From Echinococcus granulosus (Eukaryota; Platyhelminthes; Cestoda; Cyclophyllidea; Taeniidae), in contig NW_020170385.1 in assembly GCF_000524195.1 (NCBI RefSeq), positions 511,504 through 575,503 of the forward strand: a DNA stretch of 64,000 nt, given 5' to 3'. The notes under the pieces are model-generated. The model was not told where the DNA came from. It did no database searches and saw nothing but the letters and a program-made list of their open reading frames with translations. Position numbers and translations under genes: made by a program. Positions within the stretch are counted from its first letter, which is position 1. Every line of letters starts with the position of its first letter. Shown here piece by piece: positions 37,581 to 49,763 of this stretch.

Positions 37581-40500
37581 ATGGAAACATATGCACGTCT
37601 CAGTCGTGCTCAGCTGAGTTTCGACTACTTGCACACAAACTCGTAAGAATCCTTGTGAACAATTTTCTAATATTACAGCACAACGCATGAGTTTCTTTTC
37701 GGAGCTATCGCTGAGCTTATTGATAACGCAAGAGATGCGGGTGCAACAGAAATAGATATTTTTACCGGTGAGTAATTAGAGGCTGCTGTTGATTGACTTT
37801 AGTCAAGAATCAGACTTTGCGGGGTGGATTTCTGTTGTATTTCCTTGACAATGGTTGTGGAATGTCTGCTGGTAAATTTGGTTACTCAGACTTACTTTGT
37901 ATAGATGAAGCAAAAAATGTAATTGTTTTCGGGAAATCATTTAAAAGGTCCGACGATCGGTCGTCCATTGGAATGTATGGTAATGGGCTTAAATCGTAAG
38001 CCTTTTTTTGTTACAACACTATTTCATAGTGGCTCTATGCGTATTGGGAACGATATGATACTATTTACAAAAAGAGATGGGGTTTTTAGTTGCGTCTTCT
38101 TGTCCCGGACATTCCACGAGGCTGAAAAGTTGGATGAAGTTATTGTGCCTTTGCCCACCTTTCGAGTAAACGACAGGTCGCCTTACATTTCTTCTTCTGA
38201 CGAACAAAAGAAGGTACGATGTGAGAAGCTAATAACCTCTTTAGCACGAAGTCGAAATGCAGATAATCTATAAATTCTCACCCTTTCAATGTGCGAGGGA
38301 TTTCTTTTACCAATTCGATAGAATTAAGGGCGATAGTGGAACATTGGTTATTGTATATAACATGAAGTTATTGGACAATGGCTCTACGGAACTAGATATC
38401 ACCACGGATTCTCGTGATATTCTTTTGGCTGCTAGTTCTGACAGGGAGGATCCGATGGAGCCCCATGCAGAAATCGAGTAAGATAAAGGATCTTGCCTCT
38501 TCAATTTTTTTTCTGATGCTGTTTACAGCTACGTGAATTATGTGATTTCAGACTCCCTCCTGAGAAACGCAGTCTCCGTGCTTATGTGTCTATACTCTAT
38601 GCAGATCCCAGAATGAAGGTCTATATCCAATCTCGAAAAGTTCAAACAAAACGGCTTCTAGACACACTGTATGCGGTTAAACGTTACAACTTTGCCAGCA
38701 AAACTTTCCGCACACGAGCTGAGCGTGAACTAGCAAAAGCCAAGGAGGATGTCAAAGTTGGTAAAAATGCTGATTGGTTTTTATTTTGTCTATGTTTTTT
38801 TTTGAGCATTTAAATTATTCACCTTAGGAATACCATGGTCAAGTATTCTGCAGCAGTACCATTGACACTTTGGAGCACTTTTCATGCCGCATCATAGCGT
38901 TACATTTGTCAGAATGCATCCGTTCCCAACTTTGATAAAATGAGTATTTCTTGGCTTGAGAAACTTTAAGCAAAACAAAAAGCTAATTTAGATTTTAACA
39001 TTCATTAAGTCTTCTTGAGGTCTTTGGTCCCTAATGTTGGTGATTTTTCCCCAGTGCTCCCTCCACAGGTCTTCACGCTGGCTAGTTTATGGTTCCTACT
39101 TAGTTGTATACATTTTAATGTAGTGTCCGAGTGCTAAGTACGCTAATATGCTTATGAATGGAACCATTATATGTACACAAATGAGTGGACTGACTGTTGA
39201 CAAGAATAACGTTAACAATCTCGAGATAGGGATTAAAATATCAGAGACTGAAGGCTTCGTGTTGTCAGGTGAAAGTTTTAAAACAAACATCCTTAGCTCA
39301 CACTAATAATGTCAATTTATTTAGCATAACTTATTGCAATATTCCTTGTGTTCCTTTTAATACTTTTTGTTGCTTTATTCTGTGACCTGGTATTAAAATC
39401 TGCCTTTACAATCACTCAGACGGTTGTATGTCATCTATCTTTCATAATCCTTGTAAAAGTAGTTAAATCACTAGTTTTCGCAGTTATCGAAGCTACATTT
39501 CTTGATATCACTTATTTGTTCCTCGATTAATAATTGCGTCCCGGAATTTTGTCGAATTCAACCAACTGCTCCTTTGTTCCTAGCCGAATTGCTTGCCATC
39601 GAGGCTGAGAGTAAGGCACGTGATTGTGAACTTCGGTATGAGAACTCCAAGGACCATGAGCATCTTGTGAGTTATCTCACGCTCTATTTTGTCTAATTAC
39701 TAAAGTGCAATTCTTGGGGTACGCATTTGAAAAGACCTTGGGTTTGTGAGTTTAGTGTCATTTCCGTCGTAAAGTTCAGTAATCATTTTCAGCAAGTGTG
39801 ATACATTGTTTGTGTTTCATCTGTAGAAGCTGATTCGACGATTGAACAATGTTGCCGCGGAAAAACGAAATCTTGTTACCATTAAACAAAATGTTGTAGC
39901 TCGGAAGCAGAAGGCGCTTAAGGATCCCAAAACCCTTACCTTTTATTTTGGGATGAATGTGGTTAACCGGGCTTGTGATGGGATGTTTGTGTACAACTGT
40001 TCACGACTGATCAAGATGTACCAAAGGATTGGTCCCCAACAGGACTCTAGCATGACGTGCCGGGGTGTTGTAGGCATCGTCGATGTACCCTATATGGTTC
40101 TAGGTAAGCGATCTCAAATTTGATTTTGCAGCCTATTGATGACCGTTTTAGACGTATAGATTACATTTTCATGATTAAGTGCCTTCCTCTGATGAACCTG
40201 ATTACACCTCTTGTTTGGAAACTAGATTCATAGGCAGACGTTTAATGTTTCCCGCCTTTCAGCTGTGACTAAATGTCTGTATATCTTATTTCATTTCAAA
40301 TTTGCATTCGTCGAACATTAAAAAAATTCGTTTCTATTTAGGTGAAACTAGATATCTCTTTTACTCTAGAATTGTTATTTATGTATCCTGTAATTTATGG
40401 TATATTAAGACGGCTTTCAATGCGGCCGCAGTTCTAACTTAAGCCTGTTTTTTATTCCTTTTGATTGCAACCTTCGGAGTGTTAAAAGTACTTTGGAATT

Positions 40501-43500
40501 TCCCGACAAATAGTTGAATACCCTTGGAGGGCGGCGGGTTTCGTCATCTGGTCTTGTTTGTGGACACAATCTAACCGTTGGATTGAAACGGCCATTAATG
40601 AACATTCTTATGACTTTCATTTGTGTATTCTTGAAACTTCCGGAGGTGACCTCATGTATCCATACTAGTCTAAAATTGGAGGAAATTCGTGCATTTTCCC
40701 GTAAAAGACCACTTATAACGATCGCCTTTGGTTATATACGTGAACATAAAATGGATGCGTTCATCCATTTTCGGCGTTTTCAGAGCCAACTCACAACAAG
40801 CAAGACTTTGCGGATGCGAAGGAGTTTCGCCAATTGATGCGAGCCATGGCCGATCACCTGATGCAGTACTGGGACGACTTGGCAATCGAGAAAAATGGAA
40901 GTGAGGATACAAACAGATTTTGGAAGAGTTTTGGTTATCTCTCTGCGCGTTGGAGAGATCCACCCAGCGATGATGAGAAGTATGCTCGCAAACGTTACTC
41001 TTGTGTCTCTCTCTGTGTTCAATGCGGTGAGTTCTGAGATTGTTGTGTTTCTCTTGGGTTATTAATTAAATAATGGGACTGTTAGCCCTATTAGATTCTG
41101 AAGTGTGCTAAAACTTCACTTTCATTCATGATCTCATAGTATCATTGATATTATTGATTTCTTTTTGCTCTTATAATTTTGTTATTGCAGTGTGGTTATT
41201 TTGTTCATTTCTTACACATTTTTTCGCGCTTCAGTTGTGGACTCGTTGTATCGTCTGCATTTTAAAACTACAAGTTCATCATCTACCGTGCTATGATTTG
41301 AAACTTCAAACGGAGCAAATTTTGCTTCCAGGGCAGCATTGCTTTATGAAGGATGTAAAACCTGTGGAAACGCATCTTTCAAGCAATCAGAATAAGTAGG
41401 TAGTATATTTACCCAAAACACAGCATGTTACGGCTAATGGGACGTCCATTCTCTCACCGCGACTTTGTCCTACTGGATGACCCCTTGGTCGCGCATTGGT
41501 GAAGTTTTCATTTCCACTTTTTGGAGGGTCCAAAATCATAAGCAGTGAAAAAGAGGAAATTCCGTGGTCATGGCGATAGTAAAGCATTTTCTCCTTGTGA
41601 TCATGTTTAAACGCATTCGGGTCCTTTTTTTGTACGTCAATTAGTTTTGATTTGTTCTTTTCCACAGACAAATGTCTCAAATGGAGGGTTCTCCCCTACT
41701 CACAGAGCCAAGTGGGACGTGATGTTCCCGATAATTGGCAGTGCCGGGACAACCCCGACCAGAAACATCGAAGGTGTTGTTTCCTGCCGGTTTATATCAG
41801 TGCCTTGTCATCTGCCTCAAATTCGATTCTTACATGTATTGAAAGAAAATTTGTTCAGTTACAAGGTTGTCGTTATTTTAACGTAGAACAGCTTTTGTTT
41901 AGTCCGTCACCATTGGTTATTGCAGGTTTTCATTTGAATGTATCCCAACGTCTGATGCTTTTTGCAGCTGTGACACGCCTGAGGAGGATATGAGTCCATT
42001 ACTGGGTGTTCTCAAACGGAAAATTAAGACAAAGGAACAGCGACAGGCTGAATTAGAAGCTCAAATTCGGAAAAAGCAGGTAATTTGTTATACAATAGAT
42101 TTATTATCTAGCCAAACGCGATAAGGCTCAGGCGCGATTTTATGAGGCGGTCTTAACATCTTTAGAACAGTAAACTACTAGAAGGAAATCAAGTCGGCAT
42201 CCTCTGGTATTTTGTATAGTCGTGTAAACTTGCAACAGATTTGAATAATGAAATAGATTATGCCGTTAAGTGATCGGTGCCGACTTTATGTGGGTGATGC
42301 TTAATACACTTTTACTTGACCTACATTTTTGGTTATACAGGAGGAACTGGAGCTAATTCTCGATCCAGACGAAGAACCATCTGTTCGTGGTCGCGGCAAA
42401 CGTCCGTCTCGGTCGTTCCCGAACTCAACCCTACCGGCCAAAAAGCGGACTACACGTTGCGCATCACCACCTGCGCGCACCATCACAGTTGCCGACAAGA
42501 AGCGGATGACCACTTTGCCGGAGGTCCAGTCAACACCGAGGTCGGCCACCCGAAAGGCATGCATCTCTGTTCCCAAACCGAAACCTACCTTTTGCAGCAC
42601 AAATGTACCCCGTCAGGTCGTAGGTTATTTTTCTTACCATCTTCCTTGTGTTGATTTCCTTTCTATGCAAAAGTATGAGAATTTGTTTATGCGTATTTGA
42701 ATCTCAGTCGTCTCGTCGTTCACTACGCCGGCAAAGCGCAGAGTCAGATGAGGGAGGAGAGGGGGAGGAGGACGTCGCTTTGGAAGAGGAAGATGAGGTT
42801 TCTTACGAAAAAATGGGTGTAAAGACGGTGGTGGGGTCAAATGCCGGCATTAAGACGGATAGCGAGAGCTCTTCGACTACAGAGACAAATGAGAATGCTG
42901 CCCGAGAAAGTGTGGGTTGTTCGCTTGTTGAAGGACGATGTGTATTGTTATGCGATATTTTATCTCTTTTTCTGACTCAATGCCATCCGTTCGCGATTCA
43001 CCATAGCAAACTGGGAAAGCCATAACGCCGCCAAATTCATAACTTTGTTTGGAAAATAATGTTATATGCTAGAATGTTCGAAATCCAAGATGAGGAAAAC
43101 TTTAATTGATGGACAAGCTTTATGAGGGTTAACAGTTTTCTGAAAGCATATTTGTTCCAGATACTTTTTCCTCATTTCCAATGGCCTACAAATTTGATGT
43201 GTTAGTATTTGATCTGCTTAAAGAGAGCCAAACGTTGTCAATTACCTCGCTCGCTTAGCGTTTTTATTTCTCTGTAGTATTTCACATCTGCTTCTACTTA
43301 CTGATTTTCGCGTTGTTAGTTGTGGTAAGCATTAACTTTGGCGCAATATAAACTCAATCACTTTATTGCTATCGAAATTCGGCGAAATTGCCAGTTCCGT
43401 GATGCAAAGGCATGATTCACTGTATTTATTTATTAGTTTCCTCCCGTTCCTACTTGGATTTTAAAAATGTTAAAACGTGCAAATAATCCAACATATGAAT

Positions 43501-44809
43501 TATGGCAAGATACATCACTGAGACGCCGGACGTACAGACTCTTTTTGCTTATTATGGTTTGATTTTTAAGTAAATAGTAGAATTTCGCGTTTGCATGTGG
43601 TGGTATGATCAAAGGATTTTCACACTAAAAATTGGTTTCAGTTGAATTCTCGTAACGCATTCGAAAATACGCCGAAGGAGAATGCTGAAGAGACATCCGA
43701 GAGCGTTACCAAATCATCATCTCTCTTTTCAAATGGTTCTCCCAAAGAATCATCCTCTGAAGCTGCAAAGAAGCAGTAGGTCCTACCATTCGCATATTTC
43801 TGTCCCTACAATCGTACTATTGGATCTGATACGTCTCATTAACAGCCACGAAGACGCGGTAAGAGATACGGGTCCTACGCTGTCTCCTAAGGATGGACAC
43901 GTGAGTGATTGTGATTCAATTTCCGATCTCTTTTACCATCTCGGAAAAGTGATTTTTGTGCTTTAGGATACCGCAGCAACCACTAAAATTGCCGAAAAAC
44001 TAAAGTGAGCAGTTTATCCAGTACCCCTTTCGGTAGAATTGCGTATTTTACTTTATTTGGCTATGTAAACTCCGTTGGCTTTACCCATAGGTATTAAATT
44101 ATTATTTATTTTGATCACTCTGATAACAATCTGACAAAAGAGCTACCCACCTAGAATCTGTTTACGTTATTTCCTTCCGCCAAAATGGCCAATGGAAAAA
44201 GAGCGCATTCACACATTGACGGTAGTGGACTTAGCTGAATTTCCACTTGAATCGTTCTTCGACCGGTACGAGCAGGGTTTACGCGCCGTGAGTTATTCTA
44301 TTGGCATCCTATCCGTGTCTGTCCAATTGAGTAAACTAAAAGCCCTAAGTTCTCCCTCTAGCTCCTTGGCAATTTCCAACAGGAGACCCAACTCATCGGT
44401 GAAACTTTACAAAACCTTCGAGTAGATGTCGCTAGGCTCTTGGACAAAATTGCTCCAGTATGTTTTTCGTTCTTGTTAATCAACATTGTAGACATCCGCT
44501 TGCTAGGTTTTATTTCATCTTTGGATCTTAGGGTTTTATTCCAGAGGGGATGAAATCATCACAGCAGTTTCTAGGTCCAGCACCCCAGCACTACGACTCC
44601 TGCTGCTCATAATCAGAATAAGAAACTAATTGGGTAATCGTATAGCTTCACCGGATGCGAGTTACTATGATGCGTACATTGGGAAAATCTATTTTGGCAC
44701 CACCTTTATTGCTAACCAAAACAAACTTTTTCAGGATCTGAACGCATCCTCACGGGCCAAGGAAACAATTGATCAGGTTCTAAGGGACTACCTTGACCAA
44801 AATCCCTAG
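37581..44809 (+). CDS. MORC2: MORC2-type CW zinc-finger ATPase
   Basis: MORC2 is a nuclear GHKL ATPase that compacts chromatin and works with the HUSH silencing complex in vertebrates. Twenty exons: 37581-37642, 37679-37767, 37803-37871, 37905-37995, 38030-38213, 38245-38477, 38552-38760, 39584-39666, 39827-40103, 40784-41026, 41668-41773, 41968-42079, 42341-42616, 42708-42911, 43642-43775, 43846-43900, 43967-44004, 44155-44287, 44362-44457 and 44735-44809. They give 922 residues (human 1032). The ATPase motifs [19 protein letters not shown] and YGNGLKSGSMRIG are intact, so ATP binding is likely kept. The arm carries [12 protein letters not shown] and a coiled coil. The CW finger (about 508-552) has all four cysteines, with [11 protein letters not shown] and [11 protein letters not shown] basic/acidic disordered region follows, then the conserved [14 protein letters not shown] block (822 on) and a C-terminal coiled coil. 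The first five introns are 36, 35, 33, 34 and 31 nt. The donor after 42616 (GTCGTA) is weak. Confidence 0.95.
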
Positions 44810-45493
44810 ATTGACCAATTTTAAGACGACGCATTTTATGTATTTGAGAGAAACTCCTGAGTGTACATAACCCGTCGGAATTTTATCATGTGTATCTTAC
44901 CTATCTCTTCTTCATTGCTACATGCATCTACGCTTTGCATCACGGAAAGTATGAGCTACTGATCAGCTTTAGGCGCCTAAGAGAACAGCAGAACATGCTG
45001 GACGGCGAGCAATACATAGCCTCCTCTAAAGCTGCCTCACGTTGGCTAGCCTATAGTTAAACGCAAAACTACATGCGAATTTCATAGCAGTTTGATACGA
45101 AGGAGTGGGCTGAGCGCATGTTCAAACGTTTAGTGAAAAGTATAGACGTGAACTGGCGAACGCCCAACTCCTAGGACTCCATAATTGGTGAGAGGACCGG
45201 ACTGCAGTTCTTCGCTATTGATCAAAGTAGGTGCAGCCAATGCTTACGATGAACCACCTGGGCGTCTTAGCTTCGTGTGGTTAGGTTTGTAGTACCAACA
45301 ACGTATGAAAGTATGCGAAGGTAAAACTCAAGCGAGACAAGGTGCGCTGGTGACCAAGTACCCCTAACAAGGTTTATTCGCCAAGGGTGAAAAACGTCGC
45401 TGGCGTGTACACGTGCAGGTTGCATTTGTAACAATACAAAGTGGTGAGTTAGAGTGGGGCTCCGAAAACGTGCCTTTGCCGTTGGTCATGCTT
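44810..45493. other. Intergenic, between convergent genes
   Basis: It lies between the MORC2 stop and the end of the minus-strand microprotein candidate. I see no coding sequence; the 45000-45450 part is GC-richer and may be repeat-derived. Confidence 0.5.
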
Positions 45494-45667
45494 TCAAGGA
45501 TTTGTGAAAAATGCAGCTAAAATCATGAGACGAAGAGCAAGTTTACCAGCATATATTGTAGCTATCGTGATGATAAATCCACTAAGCTCATTTGCGAAAC
45601 GTGCTTGAGCCAACCTTGCAAAATCTTCAGGAGGAAAGTTACCACCAGCTTCTTCTGGTCCGAACAT
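45494..45667 (-). CDS. Putative 57-residue single-pass membrane microprotein (TOM5-like topology)
   Basis: A 57-codon open frame starts at ATG 45667 and stops with TGA at 45496-45494. The N-terminal half is polar and acidic (MFGPEEAGGNFPPEDFARL), followed by one hydrophobic helix (ELSGFIITIATIYAGKLALRL) and a short C-terminal tail. A CAG acceptor lies 11 nt before the ATG, consistent with a 5' UTR intron or spliced-leader addition. The size, the PE-(D/E) motif and the single C-terminal helix recall TOM5 of the mitochondrial outer-membrane translocase (about 50 residues), but identity is weak and I do not assign it. An alternative model splices it to an upstream exon ending at a GTACGC donor near 45990. 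Its mRNA would converge on MORC2. Confidence 0.45.
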   Translation of the reverse strand: MFGPEEAGGNFPPEDFARLAQARFANELSGFIITIATIYAGKLALRLMILAAFFTNP

Positions 45668-45979
45668 TGCGTGGAAGGCTGTTTATGCAAATAGTGAGCC
45701 TGTGGGTCATCCGTGTGAATGTTTGTAAATGATCAAAGCATGTTGGGAAGTGATTGGGTTTTTTGAAAACCAATCCAGTCGAATGAACTAAGGGTAACTC
45801 TTAAAATTTCGCAATGCAAGCGTGATAAATCAGCAAAGTTTTTTTTTGCAGATATAGGTGCACAAATCGGAAAAGCTCAAAATAACAAACATACATTCTG
45901 GCTTATTACTTTTTACTAAAAACATGCGACACATCTACCTGCCACTTAAAACACTATATCCGGTGCGGAGGTCTGACAT

Positions 45980-46402
45980 TTACCTCACTGCGTACCTAAG
46001 CAAACCCACTCCACCATAATGGCATAGCCATATCATGCCTGTAGCGCCGGCAATAAACCTCCCACACCGTTGCGGACTACTGGAACCACGACCTCCCCTT
46101 TCCAGCGTGACCCACCCCCGAATAATAACGGACATACACCTTCCCCACCGACCAACCCCGCATCGGACGAAAACATGCCAATCAGCCACTCCCAAGACGT
46201 CAGAATAAGGAACCATGCAAAGAGAACACCATACGTCTCTGGCCCTTGTAGGACTGCTATGAGGCATCCGCTTGGAGTGGGCAAGCCTGCTCTGGTAAGC
46301 CCTAATATAAGACCGGAGACCATACATCCCTAACAGTAAAGTGCCCATTGCTAGAACATGAATCATTAGGGTAGCAGAGATGACACACTCAACTCCAGCC
46401 AA
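45980..46402 (-). other. GC-rich stretch open in several frames, probably non-coding
   Basis: This stretch between YOD1 and the microprotein is clearly GC-richer than its surroundings. Because stop codons are rare in it, long frames are open on both strands, including one of 140 codons on the minus strand. None shows a splice pattern or recognisable conservation. It may be the 3' UTR of YOD1, a repeat fragment or a CpG-rich element. Confidence 0.35.
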
Positions 46403-46505
46403 AAATTGTTCGCATCATAACTGATTCATGAGCATGAAAACAGCTCAAAGTCAAAAGGTATGAAAGACCAGAAAAGGTAGCGTTTAATTGAGTGACCCTA
46501 CAACA

Positions 46506-49500
46506 CTAAAGGGATATGCGCTCCTGAAACTGAGTGTGGCCGGTGGACTTGGCATGCTGTTGAGCCCCCTGTTGACCTCTCAGAGGAGCGCGACAGATGG
46601 TGCACAGGAGATTGCAATTAGTCAAGTCAGTGAACTGACCCGCTAACTTCGCCTCACGCGCCAGTGATTGGGCCTCCAGCAACACCTATGTTAATATAGA
46701 ATCATGCATCAAAATACAAGCGAAATCCTTGTTATTTACGCTAGGAATAGTGAAGTTATTAACAATAAAATTATCAAAGAAGGCAAATGCGCAAATCTAG
46801 GGAACGGTTAGAATACATAAGCCAAAAGTCAGTAATTAGGCAGTGGGAAGACTAGAACAAATATGTGTAAAACAATAACAGCCGTGTGTAACAGCACAAC
46901 GAATATACCCACCGAATTCTGAGTGGTTGGAAAGATTGTCTGAAGCGTTCCAAAGTCCGAAAGTTCCACAGCGAGTGCATCATAGTGAATTCCATCATAA
47001 AGCAGCAGTATGCGATGGGAGTAGGACTTGTCTTCACCGAACCGATCTATGCGACTCGTGAGCACATCCACAACATCGATTTCGACTTCATGAAGCATCG
47101 ATAGAATGAAAACTTCGATACCACCGCCCCACCGGTGAGGCTATTCACAAGGAAGTGGGTAAACTTAGCAAAAAAATACATGACCGTCGTTTATAATTAA
47201 TCAAAATATCCGATTACCCCATGTCCACAATCATCATTTAACTTGGACATTTAATAAGTTTATTATCTCGAGGATATGTCATCATCAAAATGTATTTATT
47301 GATTAGCGACGAATTATAAACGCATTTTTAGGGAGATCTGTCCTTAACATATAAAAAATACAATCACCATTGTAAACATAAATCAAAACAGATAACCAAA
47401 CACAGTGAAATTCATGATTGGTTGAAAAAAAAAAAGGATTTTGTGAATCTGATCTTAGAAATAGGTGAAGTAATACGTAGGGAACTTGAAACCAGGAGTC
47501 GAGGCATTATGAATACAAACACATCCTGAACAAAGCATGAATTAAGAAGATCGTGATATAAACGTGATTCCAGAGGAGGCCAGACGGGAAAAAAGCAAGA
47601 ATTGAATGAGCACCAGTAAAAAATCGTCCTTAACACAGCTTTCTTTCACAATCGCAACAAACCGAGGTGCCATATTAATACATCATCGTACTGTGACATA
47701 GCATAAAATTGAATTTTTATGGGGGGATAAGAGTATGGATGAACTGAAACAGAACACTTTTTCAAGTGGTTAACTGTAAACATTTAGTAGATCAACACTG
47801 GCATCATCCATTACAGTTTCAGTGAATGAAATGAAAAGTGGTTTTACGACGAGGCAGCCGAGAGTGGTCCTAGAGAAAAAAGTGGGCTAATACCCTTGAG
47901 AAGCAGTTTTGGCTTCACCATATGTTATTTACATGACACTGCTCCAAATACAGAAGTTGAGCATTGAAATACTCTACCACCTATCCAGGGCACCTGTCGG
48001 GTCCTCAACTTTTAACTGCTTTCTTCCAGGTACTGAACTACCTCCTACAAGGAAAGATTCAACCCCCATAAAGATTTAAAGTCCGTATTCTTACCCCAAC
48101 CCTTTAGGGTACTTTGCTGACGGGGTGTCACAGTTTACTGTTAATATAGTAAAACTGCAGATAATTTAGGAGCATATTTTGAATAATGTGGACTTATTTT
48201 TCCCTGATTTACTGTCGCCATTTCACATTTAATGGACCCAGACTACAGTGTCTACGGATTTGTAGCAAACATAAGAACCAGCTAGTATTTGGACTGCTGG
48301 TCTAAGACATTGCAATGTGATGAAAAAAGTGCTACCAAATAAATGAATACTCTGCTCATTTCCACAAATTAAATGTCTATGACCAGAACGCGATGATGAT
48401 TTTAATCACAAAGTATAGAACGTGAAAGATATGAAAAAAAGCATTTCCCTTAAGTGGTAGTGGGGAATGATCTCAGGAACGAAATAGTTAAAAAATCTAA
48501 TCAAATTAAATTTAAAGCATGGCATTGTACCCGTTCTGTCTACGAAAGTGGTAATAGTATACCTCCGCAATGAATTTTGCATAGTCCTTCGCGGGCATTC
48601 CGAGAATGGCCTCGGTGAAAGTAGCTGGATTATTAAGCACAGTATGGGCGATGAGCGTACGCGTCTCCCGCACGGCTTCAGAATTTGTCACGATCGGCTC
48701 ATCAATCAACCAAGAAGAGTCACGATTGCTGATGCAAAAATTGACGCTTGTGAAAAGGCAACAATCGTCAGAGGGAGCGACCTTTCGAATCAGCCGGGAG
48801 AAAGGTAACTTTTCTCTAACAGGAGAAGGGGCCTCCAATGGCTTTGCAACTGCCATGATGCTGTCACCTGAGCATATTTTCAGCTAAAGAGGAAAGATGG
48901 CGCTTTGTACTTATTAATACTTTCTTGGCACCAAAATACATGCTGAGAACAACAAAAGTCACGATTCGTTTTACGCAACTGCATGTTAGAGCACCTTCTT
49001 GACCACAACCTTTCATGCCAAATGGTAGGTTACCCGGTTGGATCAAAAAACAATGAGCGAAGTACCATTACCAAAAAAATCTAATTTGTCGAATGATCAC
49101 TATGTGTCAATGAGATTAAACATTTAACTTTGGGTATGTCAGATGAGTTCGTATTACAAGAAATTCGACTAATGAAAGAAATACCGCACTGATGTCGATG
49201 CTTCGTTGGGTCAAGTAAGCATTTTACGAAAGAAATAAAGCCACTTAAGAATAATCACACAGACTTAAGAATACGCCAACATCTCGAATGTTTTCACAAA
49301 TATAAATCCACAAGTTTCCTTTCAATCCTTCTCTTTATAACTTTACAACATATTGTGAATATAAAACAATATTGGTTGGATAACTAAATGCATAAATTTA
49401 CGAGAGAACAATCCAAAGAGGACTAAACAAACCTCATTCAGGGTTAGCTGAGCACTTTCAGAGCTCAAATTAATTCGTTTGGGCGGATAGCCCGACCTAA

Positions 49501-49690
49501 GGACCAAAGCTTGGCGACAGATACCGGTAGAAGAGACTACTTCAGCCACCAAGTCTTCGAGCGTAGAGGCACCAGTCAATACAAGGACCGACTGCCCATT
49601 TTCCGATTTGCATCGTAGAACTATGCGATTCTCACCATTCTTTTCCTTGCTTTCAGGTCTATTGGTCACGTTAGTCTGTGAAAAGTCCAT
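46506..49690 (-). CDS. YOD1: Ubiquitin thioesterase OTU1 (YOD1)
   Basis: YOD1 is an OTU-family deubiquitinase that works with p97/VCP in ER-associated degradation. Four exons, 49690-49433, 48883-48563, 47140-46913 and 46685-46506, give 328 residues (human 348). All junctions are phase 0. The N-terminal UBX-like domain includes LVLRSGYPPKRINLSS. The OTU domain carries the nucleophile in SDDCCLFTSV (human counterpart ADNSCLFTS), the WGGGIEVFILS strand and the catalytic His in YDGIHYD. The C-terminal C2H2 finger reads LLCTICRAPL, then QQHAKSTGHTQF, with both Cys and both His present. The residue pair before the nucleophile is Asp-Cys rather than Asn-Ser. The ATG lies 68 nt after the HSPBAP1 stop codon, and a pyrimidine-rich TAG acceptor ends 15 nt before it, so this looks like the second gene of a trans-spliced pair. 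Confidence 0.95.
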
Positions 49691-49704
49691 AAAACATCAC
49701 AAAG

Positions 49705-49735
49705 CCTACCCAATTAAAATAAATAAAGCACGGTA
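49705..49735 (-). promoter_or_regulatory. Putative spliced-leader trans-splice acceptor for YOD1
   Basis: On the minus strand the HSPBAP1-YOD1 spacer contains the T-rich tract TTTATTTATTTTAATTGGG followed by TAG (AG at 49707-49706), 15 nt before the YOD1 ATG. There is no room for a promoter and separate 5' exon in the 68-nt spacer. Many flatworm mRNAs are trans-spliced, so this is the likely acceptor; direct evidence would need transcripts. Confidence 0.5.
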
Positions 49736-49757
49736 TATAGGCATATATAAAATCGTT

Positions 49758-49763
49758 TTTATT
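49758..49763 (-). promoter_or_regulatory. AATAAA polyadenylation signal overlapping the HSPBAP1 stop codon
   Basis: The HSPBAP1 coding end reads GGT-GAA-TAA-AAA, so the canonical AATAAA signal includes the TAA stop. Cleavage 10-30 nt downstream would fall inside the 68-nt spacer, before the YOD1 acceptor. Confidence 0.55.

Noticed and set aside
42301..42600. Minus-strand 99-codon frame opposite MORC2
   Set aside because: It is antisense to the MORC2 exon 42341-42616, which is supported by splice sites and phase.
45980..46402. A 140-residue membrane protein on the minus strand
   Set aside because: The stretch is GC-rich and open in several frames on both strands, with no splice pattern or recognised conservation.
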